DNA of 64,000 bases. Origin: DATGLG01 sp035294245 (lineage in GTDB: Bacteria > Pseudomonadota > Alphaproteobacteria > JACZXZ01). The stretch is from NCBI GenBank assembly GCA_035294245.1, contig DATGLG010000067.1, positions 243,248 through 307,247 on the forward strand, given 5' to 3'. A program made the translations under genes and the position numbers. This document shows, piece after piece, positions 26,524 to 35,503 of this stretch (the first letter of the stretch is position 1; the number at the start of each line of letters is the position of its first letter). The notes under the pieces were generated by a model. That model saw only the letters and a list, made by a program, of their open reading frames with translations, made no database searches and was not told the DNA's origin.

Positions 26524-28550
26524 AGGCCCGCTCCGAAGCTCAGGGTCAGGTGCCCGTGGCGGCTGACGCGGAGGAGAGCACCGGGCGGCACTACGATCGT
26601 CGACCAGGCGTCCTCGACGATGGCCGGGCCGGCGATCGCCGCCGCCGCGGCAAGGCCGTCGCGCCGGTAGCGCGGCGTCTCGACCGCCTGCTCGGCTGCG
26701 AACCAGCAGGGCCCACTCGCTGCGGGCCGGGCTACATCGCCATTCCGGTCGACGGGGACGGTGAAGGCCGCAGCGTCGGCGCTGCGCTTGCGCGACACGG
26801 TGACACGCATCGCCTCGAGCTCCCAATCCTCCGCCGTCGAGAAGCCGTAGAGCCGCTCATGAGCGGCGCGAAAATCCCGCGTGAGGGCGGCGACATCCGC
26901 CGGAAAGCGCCAAGGCACCTCGACGGAATAGCTCTGCCCGACATAGCGGATGAGGGCGGTGTCCTCGACGGCGACGTGACTCTCGCGAAGCTCGGCCGGC
27001 ATTCCCGCGAGGAGCTCGCGCCGCTGCGTCTCCAGGCGATGGGCGTCCCAGCGGCGACTCGCCATGCGGATTGTGCGCTGCTGGGTATAGCTGAGATCGG
27101 CGATGATGCAGCCAAGCGCCGAATAAGCGCTGGAGAAGGCCGGCACCACCACGTGCGCGATGCCGAAATCGCGGGCGAGGGAGGCGGCGTGGAGCGGGCC
27201 GGCGCCGCCGAAGGCGGCGAGGGTGCAATGGCGGCCGTCGATGCCGCGATCGACGGTCACGTTGCGCAGGGCGCGCACCATATTGGCATTGGCGACGCGG
27301 ATGATCCCGAGCGCGGTCTCGATGAGGCCGAGCCCGAGCCGCCGGCCCAGCCGCCCTACGGCCGCTTGCGCCAGGTCCCGATCGAGGCGGACGCCGTCGC
27401 CGAGGGGCTTTGCCGTATCGAGATAGCCGAGCGCGACATGGGCGTCGGTCACGGTCGGCTCCGTCCCGCCCAGCCCGTAGCAGGCCGGTCCGGGGCGAGC
27501 CCCGGCACTCCGCGGGCCGACGCGCAGCATCCCGCCTTCGGCCGTGGCGATCGAGCCGCCGCCCGCGCCGATCGACTGCACGGCGACCATGGGCTGGCGG
27601 ATGGGCCGCTCGGCGATCAGGGCCTCGCGCCGGATCTCGGGCTTGCCGCCGGTGATAAGGCAGACATCCGTCGTGGTGCCGCCCATGTCGAGGGTGAGGA
27701 GATTGTCGAGAGCGAGCTCCGCCGCGAGGCGCCGCGCCGCGCTAACACCGGCCGCCGGCCCGGACAGCGCCAGCACCAGTGGCCGCTCCCGCACCATGGC
27801 CGGCGAGGCCATGCCGCCTGCCGAGTGGAAGAGATGGAATTGCGTCGTCTTCGGCACCTCGCGGTCGAGCGCATCGAGATAGGCGGCGACGATCGGCATC
27901 ACGGCGGCGTTCAGTACCGTGGCGCTGGTGCGCTCATATTCGCGCTCCTCGGGATTGACCCGGTGCGAGAGCGAGATATGGGGCACCACGCCCGCGAGGC
28001 GCTCCGCCACGGCGATCTCGTGCGAAGGCTCCGCATAGGCGTGGAGCAGGGCGACGGCGACGGCCCGCACGCCCGAGGCGCGGATCGCGGCAATGATGCG
28101 CTCGAGGCTTTCCGGGTCGATCGGTCGCCTGATCGCGCCATCGGGGCCGATCCGCTCGCGGAGCTCGAAGCGGCGCTCGGCGGGGACCATTGGCGGCAGC
28201 TTCGGCGGCGCGCTCAAGGAATAAAGGAAGCGGCGGTTCTGGCGCCCGATGGCGAGCACATCGGCGAAGCCTTCGGTCGCCACCAGGGCGACATCGTCGA
28301 GGCGATCCTCGACGATGGCGTTGGTAACAAGCGTGGTGCCGTGGATCAGCGCCTCCACATCGGGCCAGTCGAGCCCGACGGTCCTCAGGCCGGCGCGCAG
28401 GCTGGCAAGGGGATCGCCTGCGCGGCTCTGCGCCTTGCCGGTGCGCAGCTCGCCGGACTCCGTGTGAAGCGCGACGACATCGGTGAAGGTGCCGCCGATA
28501 TCGACGCCGACGCGCCAGCGCTGCGACGGGCTTGGGTCATCGCCGCTCAA
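26520..28550 (-). CDS. Hydantoinase A/oxoprolinase family protein (first pair)
   Basis: HyuA-type ATP-binding subunit of 676 residues, partner of the HyuB protein encoded immediately downstream. It carries the two phosphate-binding motifs of the ASKHA-like fold: VGVDIGGTFTDVV at the N-terminus and LTLDMGGTTTDVCLITGG mid-protein, plus IHGTTLVTNAIVEDR and GAGGGSIA. I place the start at a TTG (28550) because GGGGAGG lies eight bases upstream and no in-frame ATG precedes the first motif within the non-overlapping region; this overlaps the IclR gene by 14 bases. An upstream extension would run deep into IclR. IclR, hyuA, hyuB and the SDR therefore form one operon. Confidence 0.87.
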   Translation of the reverse strand: MSGDDPSPSQRWRVGVDIGGTFTDVVALHTESGELRTGKAQSRAGDPLASLRAGLRTVGLDWPDVEALIHGTTLVTNAIVEDRLDDVALVATEGFADVLAIGRQNRRFLYSLSAPPKLPPMVPAERRFELRERIGPDGAIRRPIDPESLERIIAAIRASGVRAVAVALLHAYAEPSHEIAVAERLAGVVPHISLSHRVNPEEREYERTSATVLNAAVMPIVAAYLDALDREVPKTTQFHLFHSAGGMASPAMVRERPLVLALSGPAAGVSAARRLAAELALDNLLTLDMGGTTTDVCLITGGKPEIRREALIAERPIRQPMVAVQSIGAGGGSIATAEGGMLRVGPRSAGARPGPACYGLGGTEPTVTDAHVALGYLDTAKPLGDGVRLDRDLAQAAVGRLGRRLGLGLIETALGIIRVANANMVRALRNVTVDRGIDGRHCTLAAFGGAGPLHAASLARDFGIAHVVVPAFSSAYSALGCIIADLSYTQQRTIRMASRRWDAHRLETQRRELLAGMPAELRESHVAVEDTALIRYVGQSYSVEVPWRFPADVAALTRDFRAAHERLYGFSTAEDWELEAMRVTVSRKRSADAAAFTVPVDRNGDVARPAASGPCWFAAEQAVETPRYRRDGLAAAAAIAGPAIVEDAWSTIVVPPGALLRVSRHGHLTLSFGAGL

Positions 28551-29349
28551 GCGCCGGCCTCCCCGCGTCCTGCGCCTCGCGCAAGCCGATGCGCAGCACC
28601 TCCGCGGCGCGCACCGCAACACCGCGCAAGGCCGCCACCAGGCGCTCGATCGGGAAACGGGAGAGGAGCGGCTGGAGCCCGACGACGCCGATGCTGTAGA
28701 TGACGCCGATCCCTTCGAGATGGACGGGGACCGCGACCGTCATTACGCCGGGATCCATCTCGTCGAGGCAGAGGGCGTAACCGTCGCGCCGCACCTGCGC
28801 ATAGCCGTCGCGCAGCCGGGCGGGATCCACGCAGGTGTTCGCGGTGAAGCGCGGCAAAGGCTGCTCCAGCACGGCGTCGATGAAGGACTCGGGCTGGAAG
28901 GCGATGATCGCCTTGGCCGAGGCGGCGGCGTTCGGCGCCATGACGCGCCCCGGCTGCACGAAGGATTGCCGCGTCTCGTCGGGGGCCGTCATCACCACGG
29001 AATGGACCTCGCGGCCGATCAGCTTGGCCATGAAGGCGGTCTGGCCGAATTGCTGGGAGAGCGAATACAGCAGCGGGCGGACGATGGGCTCGATGGCCTC
29101 CTTTTGCGCTCCGAGATGAAGCAGGCGCAGCAAGCGGGGACCGAGGCTGTAGGTGGTGCGGCCCCGTCCCGAGGCCGCGAAGCCCGCATCCACCAGGGCG
29201 CCGAGGATGCGGTGGACCGAGCCTTTGGGCAGCCCCGTGCTGCGGGCGATCTCGGTGAGGGAGAGGCCGCCCTCGATCGGCGCGATCGTCTCCAGAATGG
29301 TGGCGTAGCGCTCCAGCGTCTTGGGCGACTGCCTGAAACTCCTATCCAT
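28537..29349 (-). CDS. IclR-family transcriptional regulator
   Basis: Regulator of 270 residues with an N-terminal winged helix (LSLTEIARSTGLPKGSVHRILGAL, core TGLPKGSVHRIL, residues about 29-52) and a C-terminal GAF-like IclR effector domain ending in the typical IGVVGL and LRGVAVRAAEVL segments. It sits between two hydantoinase-type gene pairs: it is the first gene of the minus-strand operon and faces the plus-strand pair across a 168-base gap with two palindromes. It most likely controls both sets and itself; the effector is probably the ring substrate or its open form. Confidence 0.9.
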   Translation of the reverse strand: MDRSFRQSPKTLERYATILETIAPIEGGLSLTEIARSTGLPKGSVHRILGALVDAGFAASGRGRTTYSLGPRLLRLLHLGAQKEAIEPIVRPLLYSLSQQFGQTAFMAKLIGREVHSVVMTAPDETRQSFVQPGRVMAPNAAASAKAIIAFQPESFIDAVLEQPLPRFTANTCVDPARLRDGYAQVRRDGYALCLDEMDPGVMTVAVPVHLEGIGVIYSIGVVGLQPLLSRFPIERLVAALRGVAVRAAEVLRIGLREAQDAGRPALERR

Positions 29350-29363
29350 TATGTTCCATTTTT

Positions 29364-29378
29364 TAGAACTAAATTCTA
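29364..29378. promoter_or_regulatory. Candidate IclR operator 1
   Basis: TAGAACTAAATTCTA is a perfect five-base inverted repeat with a five-base spacer, 15 bases before the IclR start codon. An overlapping GTTC-N9-GAAC pair (29353-29369) extends it. The AT-rich sequence and position suit an IclR-type autoregulatory site. Confidence 0.5.
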
Positions 29379-29397
29379 TTATTCAAGACGATATGAG

Positions 29398-29417
29398 TTT
29401 GACTCAAATCTGTCAAA
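29398..29417. promoter_or_regulatory. Candidate operator 2 in the divergent hydantoinase gap
   Basis: TTTGAC and GTCAAA flank an eight-base spacer as a perfect inverted repeat; the left half also forms TTTGACTCAAA. TTGAC could double as a -35 element for the plus-strand genes. It is about 100 bases before the plus-strand hyuB. Confidence 0.45.
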
Positions 29418-29517
29418 CGAAATGCGCATGTCTCGCTTTCACGCTCGACAGGTCCGTCCGCATCTTGCGATGTATACGCGGCGCTCGGCACTGAGGCCGG
29501 GCGGCCTGAGGGATCGG

Positions 29518-31215
29518 ATGGCCGCGATCGACCCCATCACCCGCTCCGTCATCCAGCACCGCCTCTCGGCCATCGTCGAGGAGGTGGGCGAGGCGATGCT
29601 GCGCACCTCCTATTCGCAGATCTTGAACTCGAGCCGCGACTTCTCGACCGTGATCTGCGACGCGGCGGGCCGTCTGATCGCGCAGGCGGAGCACGTGCCC
29701 ATCCATGTCGGCGCCATGCCCTGGGCCGCGCGCGCCGTGGGCGAGGCTTTCGCAGCGAAGATCCGCCCCGGCGACGTCCTCCTCCTCAACGATCCCTATT
29801 ATGGCGGCAACCACCTTCCCGACGTGACGGCCTTCGTCCCGGTGTTCGACGGGGGACGCCATCTCTTCTGGTCGATCGTGCGCGCGCACCAGGGCGACAT
29901 CGGCGGCGCCACCCATGGCGCCTACAACCCCGGCGCCACCGAGATCTGGCAGGAGGGCCTGCGCATTCCGCCGCTCCGCCTCTACGAGGCGGGCGTGCTG
30001 CGCGAGGACGTGCTCGAGATGCTGGTCGCCAATGTGCGCCATGCACGGGATTTCCGCGGTGATCTTGCGGCGATGGTGGGGGCAGCGCGCGTTGGCGAGC
30101 GGCGTCTCGGCCGGCTGATGGCGGAGCTTGGCGGCGATGCGGTGCTCGCCGCCGTCGATGCCATCCTCGACGCCACCGAGGCGCAGACGCGAGAGATCGT
30201 GGCCGGTTGGAAGGACGGGGTCTTCCGCGGCGAGGCGATGCTCGACGACGACGGCCATGGCGCCGAGGACATCCGCATCGTCGCCAAGGCGAGAAAGCGC
30301 GGCAGCGACATCGAGATCGACCTCACCGAATCCGATCCGCAAGTGGTCGGCTTCGTGAACTCCTCCCACGCCAATATGCAATCCGCCGTGGCGATGGCCT
30401 TCGCCTATCTGATCGACCCGGCGATCCCCAAGAACGACGGCACCTTCCGCCCCCTCAAGGTCGTCGCCAAGCCCGGCACCGTGGTGTGGGCCGAGCCCGG
30501 CGCCCCGGTGACGCTCTGCACCAGCCATTGCGCCAACGAGATCGCCGAGGCGGTGATCAAGGCTCTCGCGGCGTCTTGCCCGGACCGGGCGATGGCCGGC
30601 TGGGGCCGGCGCTTCCGCATCGCCATCCAGGGCGAGGACCCGCGCACGGGGAAGGGCTTCATCTGGCACCTCTTCCATGCGCGGCCCGGCGGCGGCGGCT
30701 CGTCGGCGGGCGATGGCTGGCCCGCCGCCGGCGAGTGGCACAGCGTCGGCGGCATCAAGTTTGGCAGCGTCGAGGTCGCCGAGGTGCGCTTTCCGCTCTT
30801 CTTCCGCCACCACGAGCTGCGCGCGGATTCCGGCGGCGACGGGCAATATCGCGGCGGGGTGGGGGGCGATCTCGAGCTCGTGGTGGAGACGGCGAAGCCG
30901 GCCCTCGGCAACACCGCGGGCGACGGCGTTCGCCACGGCGCCTGCGGGCTCTTCGGCGGCGAGGACGGCCTGCCCCACACTTATATCCTGCGCTCCAAGG
31001 GCCGCGCGCCGCGGCGGCTCAAGACCAAGGAGACCGGCATCGTCATTCGCCCCGGCGACGTGATCGAGGTCCATTCGGGCGGCGGCGGCGGCTGGGGCCG
31101 GCCGAGCCGGCGCGATCCCGCGGCGCGGGCGCGCGATCTCCGCGACGGCTTCGTGTCGAAGAAGGCCGCGCGCAGTCCGAAGAGGGCGAAGCCGAGAAGG
31201 AGATCGCGCCCGTGA
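29518..31215 (+). CDS. Hydantoinase B/oxoprolinase family protein (second pair)
   Basis: HyuB-type subunit of 565 residues. Family segments are DPITRSVIQHRLSAIVEEVG, HVPIHVGAMPWAARAV, LLLNDPYYGGNHLPDV, DIGGATHGAYNPGATEIWQEG and IDLTESDPQVVGFVNSSHAN. The start is the ATG at 29518 with GAGG upstream; in-frame ATGs at 29422 and 29470 would add an unconserved basic leader. An unusual tail of about 25 residues after the GGGGGWGRPSRRD segment is rich in lysine and arginine. The hyuA partner begins four bases inside its end. The gene order here (B then A) is the reverse of the first pair. Confidence 0.88.
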   Translation: MAAIDPITRSVIQHRLSAIVEEVGEAMLRTSYSQILNSSRDFSTVICDAAGRLIAQAEHVPIHVGAMPWAARAVGEAFAAKIRPGDVLLLNDPYYGGNHLPDVTAFVPVFDGGRHLFWSIVRAHQGDIGGATHGAYNPGATEIWQEGLRIPPLRLYEAGVLREDVLEMLVANVRHARDFRGDLAAMVGAARVGERRLGRLMAELGGDAVLAAVDAILDATEAQTREIVAGWKDGVFRGEAMLDDDGHGAEDIRIVAKARKRGSDIEIDLTESDPQVVGFVNSSHANMQSAVAMAFAYLIDPAIPKNDGTFRPLKVVAKPGTVVWAEPGAPVTLCTSHCANEIAEAVIKALAASCPDRAMAGWGRRFRIAIQGEDPRTGKGFIWHLFHARPGGGGSSAGDGWPAAGEWHSVGGIKFGSVEVAEVRFPLFFRHHELRADSGGDGQYRGGVGGDLELVVETAKPALGNTAGDGVRHGACGLFGGEDGLPHTYILRSKGRAPRRLKTKETGIVIRPGDVIEVHSGGGGGWGRPSRRDPAARARDLRDGFVSKKAARSPKRAKPRRRSRP

Positions 31216-33341
31216 CGGCAGCGGCCATCCGCATCGGCGTCGATGTCGGCGGCACCTTCACCGACCTCGTCGCCGTCGACGACGCCGGCAAGGTGACCCT
31301 GGCGAAGAGCCCCTCGACCCCGGCGGACCAATCCATCGGCGTGATCGAAGGGCTGCGCCGCCTCGCCGAGCGGCTGGGTCTCGATCTTCCTGAGCTGCTC
31401 CGCCGCACCGAGCGCATCGTCCACGGCACCACGGTTGCGACCAACGCGCTGCTCGAGCGCAAGGGCGCCAAGGTGGGGCTGCTCACTACCGCGGGCCATC
31501 GCGACGTGCTGGAGATGCGCGAGGGGCTGAAGGAGGACCGCTACAATCTCCGCATGCCGCCGCCCGAGCCGCTGGTGCCGCGGCATCTCCGTCTCGGCGT
31601 GCGCGAGCGTCTGCGCGCGGACGGGCGCGTCGAGACGCCCCTCGACGAGGCCTCGTTGCGCCGCGCCGTCGCCAGGCTCGAGGCGGCGCAAGTGGAGGCC
31701 GTCGCCGTGTGCTATCTCCACGCCTATCGCGACGCCCGTCACGAGCGCGCCACGCGCCGCTTCCTGGCCGCGGCCCTTCCCGGCGCCTATGTCTCGCTCT
31801 CGAGCGAGGTGCTGCCCCAGATCAAGGAATATGGGCGCGTCTTGACGACGGTGGTGAACGCCTATGTCGGCCCGATCGTCGAGCGCTATCTCGTGAAGCT
31901 GAAGCGCCGCCTCGCCGAGAGCGGCTATCGGGGCCCGCTCTTCATCGTGCTCTCCCATGGCGGCATCGCCCCCGTCGAGGAGGCCGCGCGCCTCGCCGCG
32001 GGGACGGTGCTCTCGGGTCCCGCCGGTGGGGTCGCCGGGGCGCGGCGCAGCGCCGAGCTTCTCGATCTGCCCGATCTCATCCCCTTCGACATGGGCGGCA
32101 CCAGCACGGATATCTCGCTCATCGCCGGCGGCCGGCCGGCGCTCTCGGCCGAGCGCGGGCTCGCGGGCCAGCGCATCGCGCTCCGGAGCCTCGACATCAT
32201 CAGCATCGGCGCCGGCGGCGGCTCGATCGCCCGCGTCGATGCAGGCAAGGCGCTCCATGTCGGCCCCGAGAGCGCCGGGGCCGATCCCGGGCCCGCCTGC
32301 TATGGCAAGGGTGGCGCGATGGCCACCGTCACCGACGCCAATCTCGTGCTCGGCTATCTCGATCCCAAGGGCTTCCTCGGTGGCGGAGGCCGGCTCGATG
32401 CGGACGCCGCAGCGACCGCCGTCGACGGCATCGCCGCCGCCCTCGACGTCGATCGGGTCACTGCCGCCGCCGGCATCCACCGCGTCGTCAATACGCGCAT
32501 GGCCGAGGGCATCCGCCTGATGACCGTGCGCCGTGGCGTCGATCCGCGCCGCTTCGCCCTGCTCAGCTTCGGGGGCGCTGCAGGACTCCATGCCACGGCA
32601 ATCGCCCGCGAGCTCGACATCGCGCGGGTGGTGGTGCCGCGGGTCGCCTCGGTCCTCTCCGCCTGGGGCATGCTCGCGACCGATCTGCGCTACGAGGTGA
32701 GCCGCACCCATGTGGGCGATGTGGCGCGCCTCGACGACCGCAAGCTGCGCCGGGTCTTCGACGAGATGGAGCGGGAGGGGCGCAAGCGCCTCGGCGCCTG
32801 GTTCGGCGGCGCCGTGCATGCGCTGCGCGCCGCCGAGATGCGCTACGGCGAGCAGATCTTCGAGATCGACGTGCCCCTCGACGGCATCGATTGGCAGAGC
32901 CCGCATCTCCTGGCCGATGTGGTGGCGCGCTTCCACGAGCGCCACGAGGCGCTTTATACCTACTCCATCCCCGATCAGGAGGTGGTGCTGGTCAACGCGC
33001 GCGTCGCCGTGATCGGCGAGATGCCGGCGCTCCCCGAGCAGCCTCGTCTCGCCGCCAATGGCGGCGAGTCCGCTCCACGTCGGCGGCGCATCCATCTCGG
33101 CGCTTGGCGCGAGGTGCCCGTCTATGATTGGGACGCCCTCGGCGCCGGCCGGGAAATCTCCGGCCCCGCCCTGATCGAGACGGAGACGACCACGGTGCTC
33201 CTCCGCGAGGGCGACCGGCTCGCGGTCAACGCCCTCGGCTGGCTCGACATCCGCGTGGCGGCGGCGCGGCGGCAGTCGGTGGCCGAGATGCCGGCTCGCG
33301 CCACGCCGCACGGCCGGGCCGCCGCCCCGGCGGCGCAGTAG
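31212..33341 (+). CDS. Hydantoinase A/oxoprolinase family protein (second pair)
   Basis: HyuA-type ATP-binding subunit of 709 residues, partner of the HyuB protein before it. Motifs are IGVDVGGTFTDLVAV at the N-terminus, VHGTTVATNALLERKGA, FDMGGTSTDISLIAGG, SIGAGGGSIARVD and PESAGADPGPACYGKGG. Translation starts at GTG (31212), overlapping the hyuB stop as GTGA, with GGAG nine bases upstream. It is followed after 20 bases by the RraA-like gene. The pair could act on a ring different from that of the minus-strand pair, since the two HyuA proteins are clearly divergent in sequence. Confidence 0.88.
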   Translation: MTAAAIRIGVDVGGTFTDLVAVDDAGKVTLAKSPSTPADQSIGVIEGLRRLAERLGLDLPELLRRTERIVHGTTVATNALLERKGAKVGLLTTAGHRDVLEMREGLKEDRYNLRMPPPEPLVPRHLRLGVRERLRADGRVETPLDEASLRRAVARLEAAQVEAVAVCYLHAYRDARHERATRRFLAAALPGAYVSLSSEVLPQIKEYGRVLTTVVNAYVGPIVERYLVKLKRRLAESGYRGPLFIVLSHGGIAPVEEAARLAAGTVLSGPAGGVAGARRSAELLDLPDLIPFDMGGTSTDISLIAGGRPALSAERGLAGQRIALRSLDIISIGAGGGSIARVDAGKALHVGPESAGADPGPACYGKGGAMATVTDANLVLGYLDPKGFLGGGGRLDADAAATAVDGIAAALDVDRVTAAAGIHRVVNTRMAEGIRLMTVRRGVDPRRFALLSFGGAAGLHATAIARELDIARVVVPRVASVLSAWGMLATDLRYEVSRTHVGDVARLDDRKLRRVFDEMEREGRKRLGAWFGGAVHALRAAEMRYGEQIFEIDVPLDGIDWQSPHLLADVVARFHERHEALYTYSIPDQEVVLVNARVAVIGEMPALPEQPRLAANGGESAPRRRRIHLGAWREVPVYDWDALGAGREISGPALIETETTTVLLREGDRLAVNALGWLDIRVAAARRQSVAEMPARATPHGRAAAPAAQ

Positions 33342-33361
33342 AGGGAAACAGGGGAATATCG

Positions 33362-34069
33362 ATGGCAACACACGGCTTGACGGACGATCAGCTCGCGCTC
33401 CTCGCGCGCTATGACACGCCGACCATTTGCAACGCCCTCGAGATGGTGATGCCGGAGCGCCAGGCGATCGGCTTCACGACCGAGGCGCTCGTGGCGGCCA
33501 ACCCGTCCTTGCCGCCGATCGTCGGCTATGCCCGCACGGCGACCATCCGCGCGGTCGAGCCTTCGGGCCTGAGCCCGGCCGAGCAGCGGGAGAAGCGCTT
33601 GGCCTACTATGAATATGTCGCGGCGGGACCGCGGCCGAGCATCGTGGTGATCCAGGACCTCGATCCGCGCCCCGGCTTCGGCGCCTTCTGGGGCGAGGTG
33701 CAGACCGCCGTCCATAAGGGCCTCGGCTGTCTCGGCGGCATCACCAACGGCTCGATCCGCGATCTCGACCAGATCGCCCCGGGGTTCCAGCTCCTGGCCG
33801 GCCAGGTCGGGCCCAGCCACGCCCATGTCCACGTCGTCGATTTCGGCACCCCCGTCAACGTCCACGGCATGACGGTGCGCCACGGCGACCTCGTCCATGC
33901 GGATCGGCACGGCGCCGTCGTCGTTCCCCTAGCGGCCGTCGCCGGCATTCCCAAGGCGATCGAGATCATCGGCAGGCGCGAGAAGCTCATCCTCGACGCG
34001 GCGCGCAGCAACGGCTTCACCGTCGCGAAGCTCAAGGCGGCGATGAAGGGTGCGGCCGATATCCACTGA
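33362..34069 (+). CDS. RraA-like protein (HMG/oxalocitramalate aldolase-decarboxylase fold)
   Basis: Protein of 235 residues of the RraA/dimethylmenaquinone-methyltransferase-named family. GGITNGSIRDLDQ supplies the G-x-RD substrate and metal motif, and VRHGDLVHADRHGAVVVP is the other conserved block. Many members are class II pyruvate aldolases or oxaloacetate decarboxylases rather than RNase regulators. Following the hydantoinase pair by 20 bases, it likely cleaves a keto-acid derived from the opened ring; this is inference. AGGGGA precedes the ATG. Confidence 0.82.
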   Translation: MATHGLTDDQLALLARYDTPTICNALEMVMPERQAIGFTTEALVAANPSLPPIVGYARTATIRAVEPSGLSPAEQREKRLAYYEYVAAGPRPSIVVIQDLDPRPGFGAFWGEVQTAVHKGLGCLGGITNGSIRDLDQIAPGFQLLAGQVGPSHAHVHVVDFGTPVNVHGMTVRHGDLVHADRHGAVVVPLAAVAGIPKAIEIIGRREKLILDAARSNGFTVAKLKAAMKGAADIH

Positions 34070-34124
34070 GCATCGGCGTCGCCGCACCAAGCGAATTTCG
34101 TCCTGATTGGCACGCCCCCACAAT

Positions 34125-34185
34125 CGTCGCCCCCGCGAAAAGCGGGGGTCCAGGATTGCTGGATTCCTGCTTTCGCAGGAATGAC
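34125..34185. repeat. Dispersed palindromic (REP-like) element, copy 2
   Basis: CCCCCGC-GAAAA-GCGGGGG followed by ATTCCTGC-TTTC-GCAGGAAT, ending in ATGAC. It lies between the convergent RraA-like and acyl-CoA dehydrogenase genes. Confidence 0.7.
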
Positions 34186-34204
34186 AAGGTGATTGAGAGG
34201 AGCG

Positions 34205-35344
34205 TCACGCCGCCGCGGTCTCCAGCGCTGCGAAGCGGCGCTCGTGCCAATCGGCGTTGCCGAAAGCGACGTCGATCATGGCGAGGCGCTTGAAGTAGTG
34301 GCCGACGGCGAGCTCGTCGGTCATGCCCATGCCGCCATGGAGCTGCACCGCCTCCTGCCCGATGAGGCGTCCGGCGCGGCCCGCCTGCGCCTTCGCCGCC
34401 GCCGCCATGCGCGCGCCATAGACGGGATCGTCCTCGCCGAGGGCGCGGGCGGCAACGTCGACCAGAGAGCGCGTCAGCTCCTGCGCCACGAGCATGTCGA
34501 CGAGGCGGTGCTGGAGCACCTGGAAGCTGCCGATGGGAACGCCGAATTGCTTGCGCGTCTTGAGATAGTCGCGCGTCGCCGCCACGAGCGCGGCGCAGGC
34601 GCCCACGGCCTCGGCGGCTAGGGCCACGAGGGCCTCGTCACGACTGCGCTCGATGAGCGGATAGCCGTCGTCAAGGGCGCCGAGAATGGCGCCAGCCTCG
34701 ACGGCGACGCCGTCGAGCGCCACCTCCGCCGCGCGCAGGCCGTCCGCAGTGGCATAGGGGCGCAAGCGCAATCCCTTCGCATCCTTCGGGACGAGGAAGA
34801 GGGTGATGCCCTTCGTCTCGCCCACGGCGCCGCCGGTGCGCGTCGAGACGATCAGGTGATCGGCCGAAGGCGCATGGAGCACCACGGCCTTGCGACCGGA
34901 GAGGCGGAAGACGCCGCCATCGCGCGCGGCGCGCGTCTCCACATGGGCGCAATCGAAGCGCGAGCGCGGCTCGCCATGGGCGAAGGCGAGGAGGAGCTTG
35001 CCCGCGGCCATCGGCGCGAGCATCGCCGCCGCCTTGGCCCCGCCCTGGCGCAGCAGGCTGCCGCCCAGGACCACCGTCGAGAGATACGGCTCGACGACGA
35101 GGTGGCGCCCGATTCCCTCCATGATGATCGCCGTCTCGACGGCGCCACCGCCCAGGCCGCCGAGGCTCTCGGGCACGCCGATACCGAGCCAGCCGAGCTC
35201 GGCGAAGCGCTGCCACATCGCGCGGCTGAAGCCATCCTCGCTCGCCGCGGCGGCGCGGCGCGCCTCGAAGCCGTATTCCTTCTCGAGGAAGCGGGCGACG
35301 CTGTCGGCGAGCAGCTTCTGCTCGTCGCTGGGCACCAGGCTCAT
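34205..35344 (-). CDS. Acyl-CoA dehydrogenase (small member of a pair)
   Basis: FAD-dependent dehydrogenase of 379 residues that would introduce an alpha-beta double bond into an acyl-CoA thioester. It shows the ACAD fold: N-terminal helical domain (RFLEKEYGFEARR, WQRFAELGWLGIGVPESLGG), a poorly conserved middle domain and the C-terminal QLHGGMGMTDELAVGHYFKRL. The central FAD-site TEP motif is not obvious, which is common in the minor partner of heteromeric alpha/beta ACADs. It follows the second dehydrogenase gene by about 160 bases containing a REP element, and the two may form one heterotetramer. Confidence 0.88.
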   Translation of the reverse strand: MSLVPSDEQKLLADSVARFLEKEYGFEARRAAAASEDGFSRAMWQRFAELGWLGIGVPESLGGLGGGAVETAIIMEGIGRHLVVEPYLSTVVLGGSLLRQGGAKAAAMLAPMAAGKLLLAFAHGEPRSRFDCAHVETRAARDGGVFRLSGRKAVVLHAPSADHLIVSTRTGGAVGETKGITLFLVPKDAKGLRLRPYATADGLRAAEVALDGVAVEAGAILGALDDGYPLIERSRDEALVALAAEAVGACAALVAATRDYLKTRKQFGVPIGSFQVLQHRLVDMLVAQELTRSLVDVAARALGEDDPVYGARMAAAAKAQAGRAGRLIGQEAVQLHGGMGMTDELAVGHYFKRLAMIDVAFGNADWHERRFAALETAAA

Positions 35345-35390
35345 TCGCGGCGCTCCAAATGCGCCGGCCCGGATGGTTTGTCTTCCCCTT

Positions 35391-35469
35391 CGTCATGCCC
35401 GCGCAGGCGGGCATCCAAGCCTTTAAGCATGGACTCCGGCTTTCCGCTTCGCTTCAGCCGGAATGACGG
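35391..35469. repeat. Dispersed palindromic (REP-like) element, copy 3
   Basis: CGTCATGCCCGC-GCAG-GCGGGCAT, then CTCCGGCT...AGCCGGAAT, ending ATGACG. It separates the two paired acyl-CoA dehydrogenase genes, where it could attenuate or stabilise the shared transcript. Confidence 0.7.
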
Positions 35470-35503
35470 CGTGGAAACGGGGGCAGGCGAGTGAACCATG
35501 GCA

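Noticed and set aside
26520..28622. An upstream extension of the first HyuA-type protein to 28622
   Set aside because: The added residues are Arg/Cys-rich and unconserved and would overlap IclR by 86 bases; the TTG at 28550 has a strong ribosome site.
34205..35344. Frameshifted or degraded acyl-CoA dehydrogenase
   Set aside because: The middle domain is divergent, but the frame is intact over a normal length and both terminal domains are conserved; it fits the minor subunit of a heteromeric enzyme.
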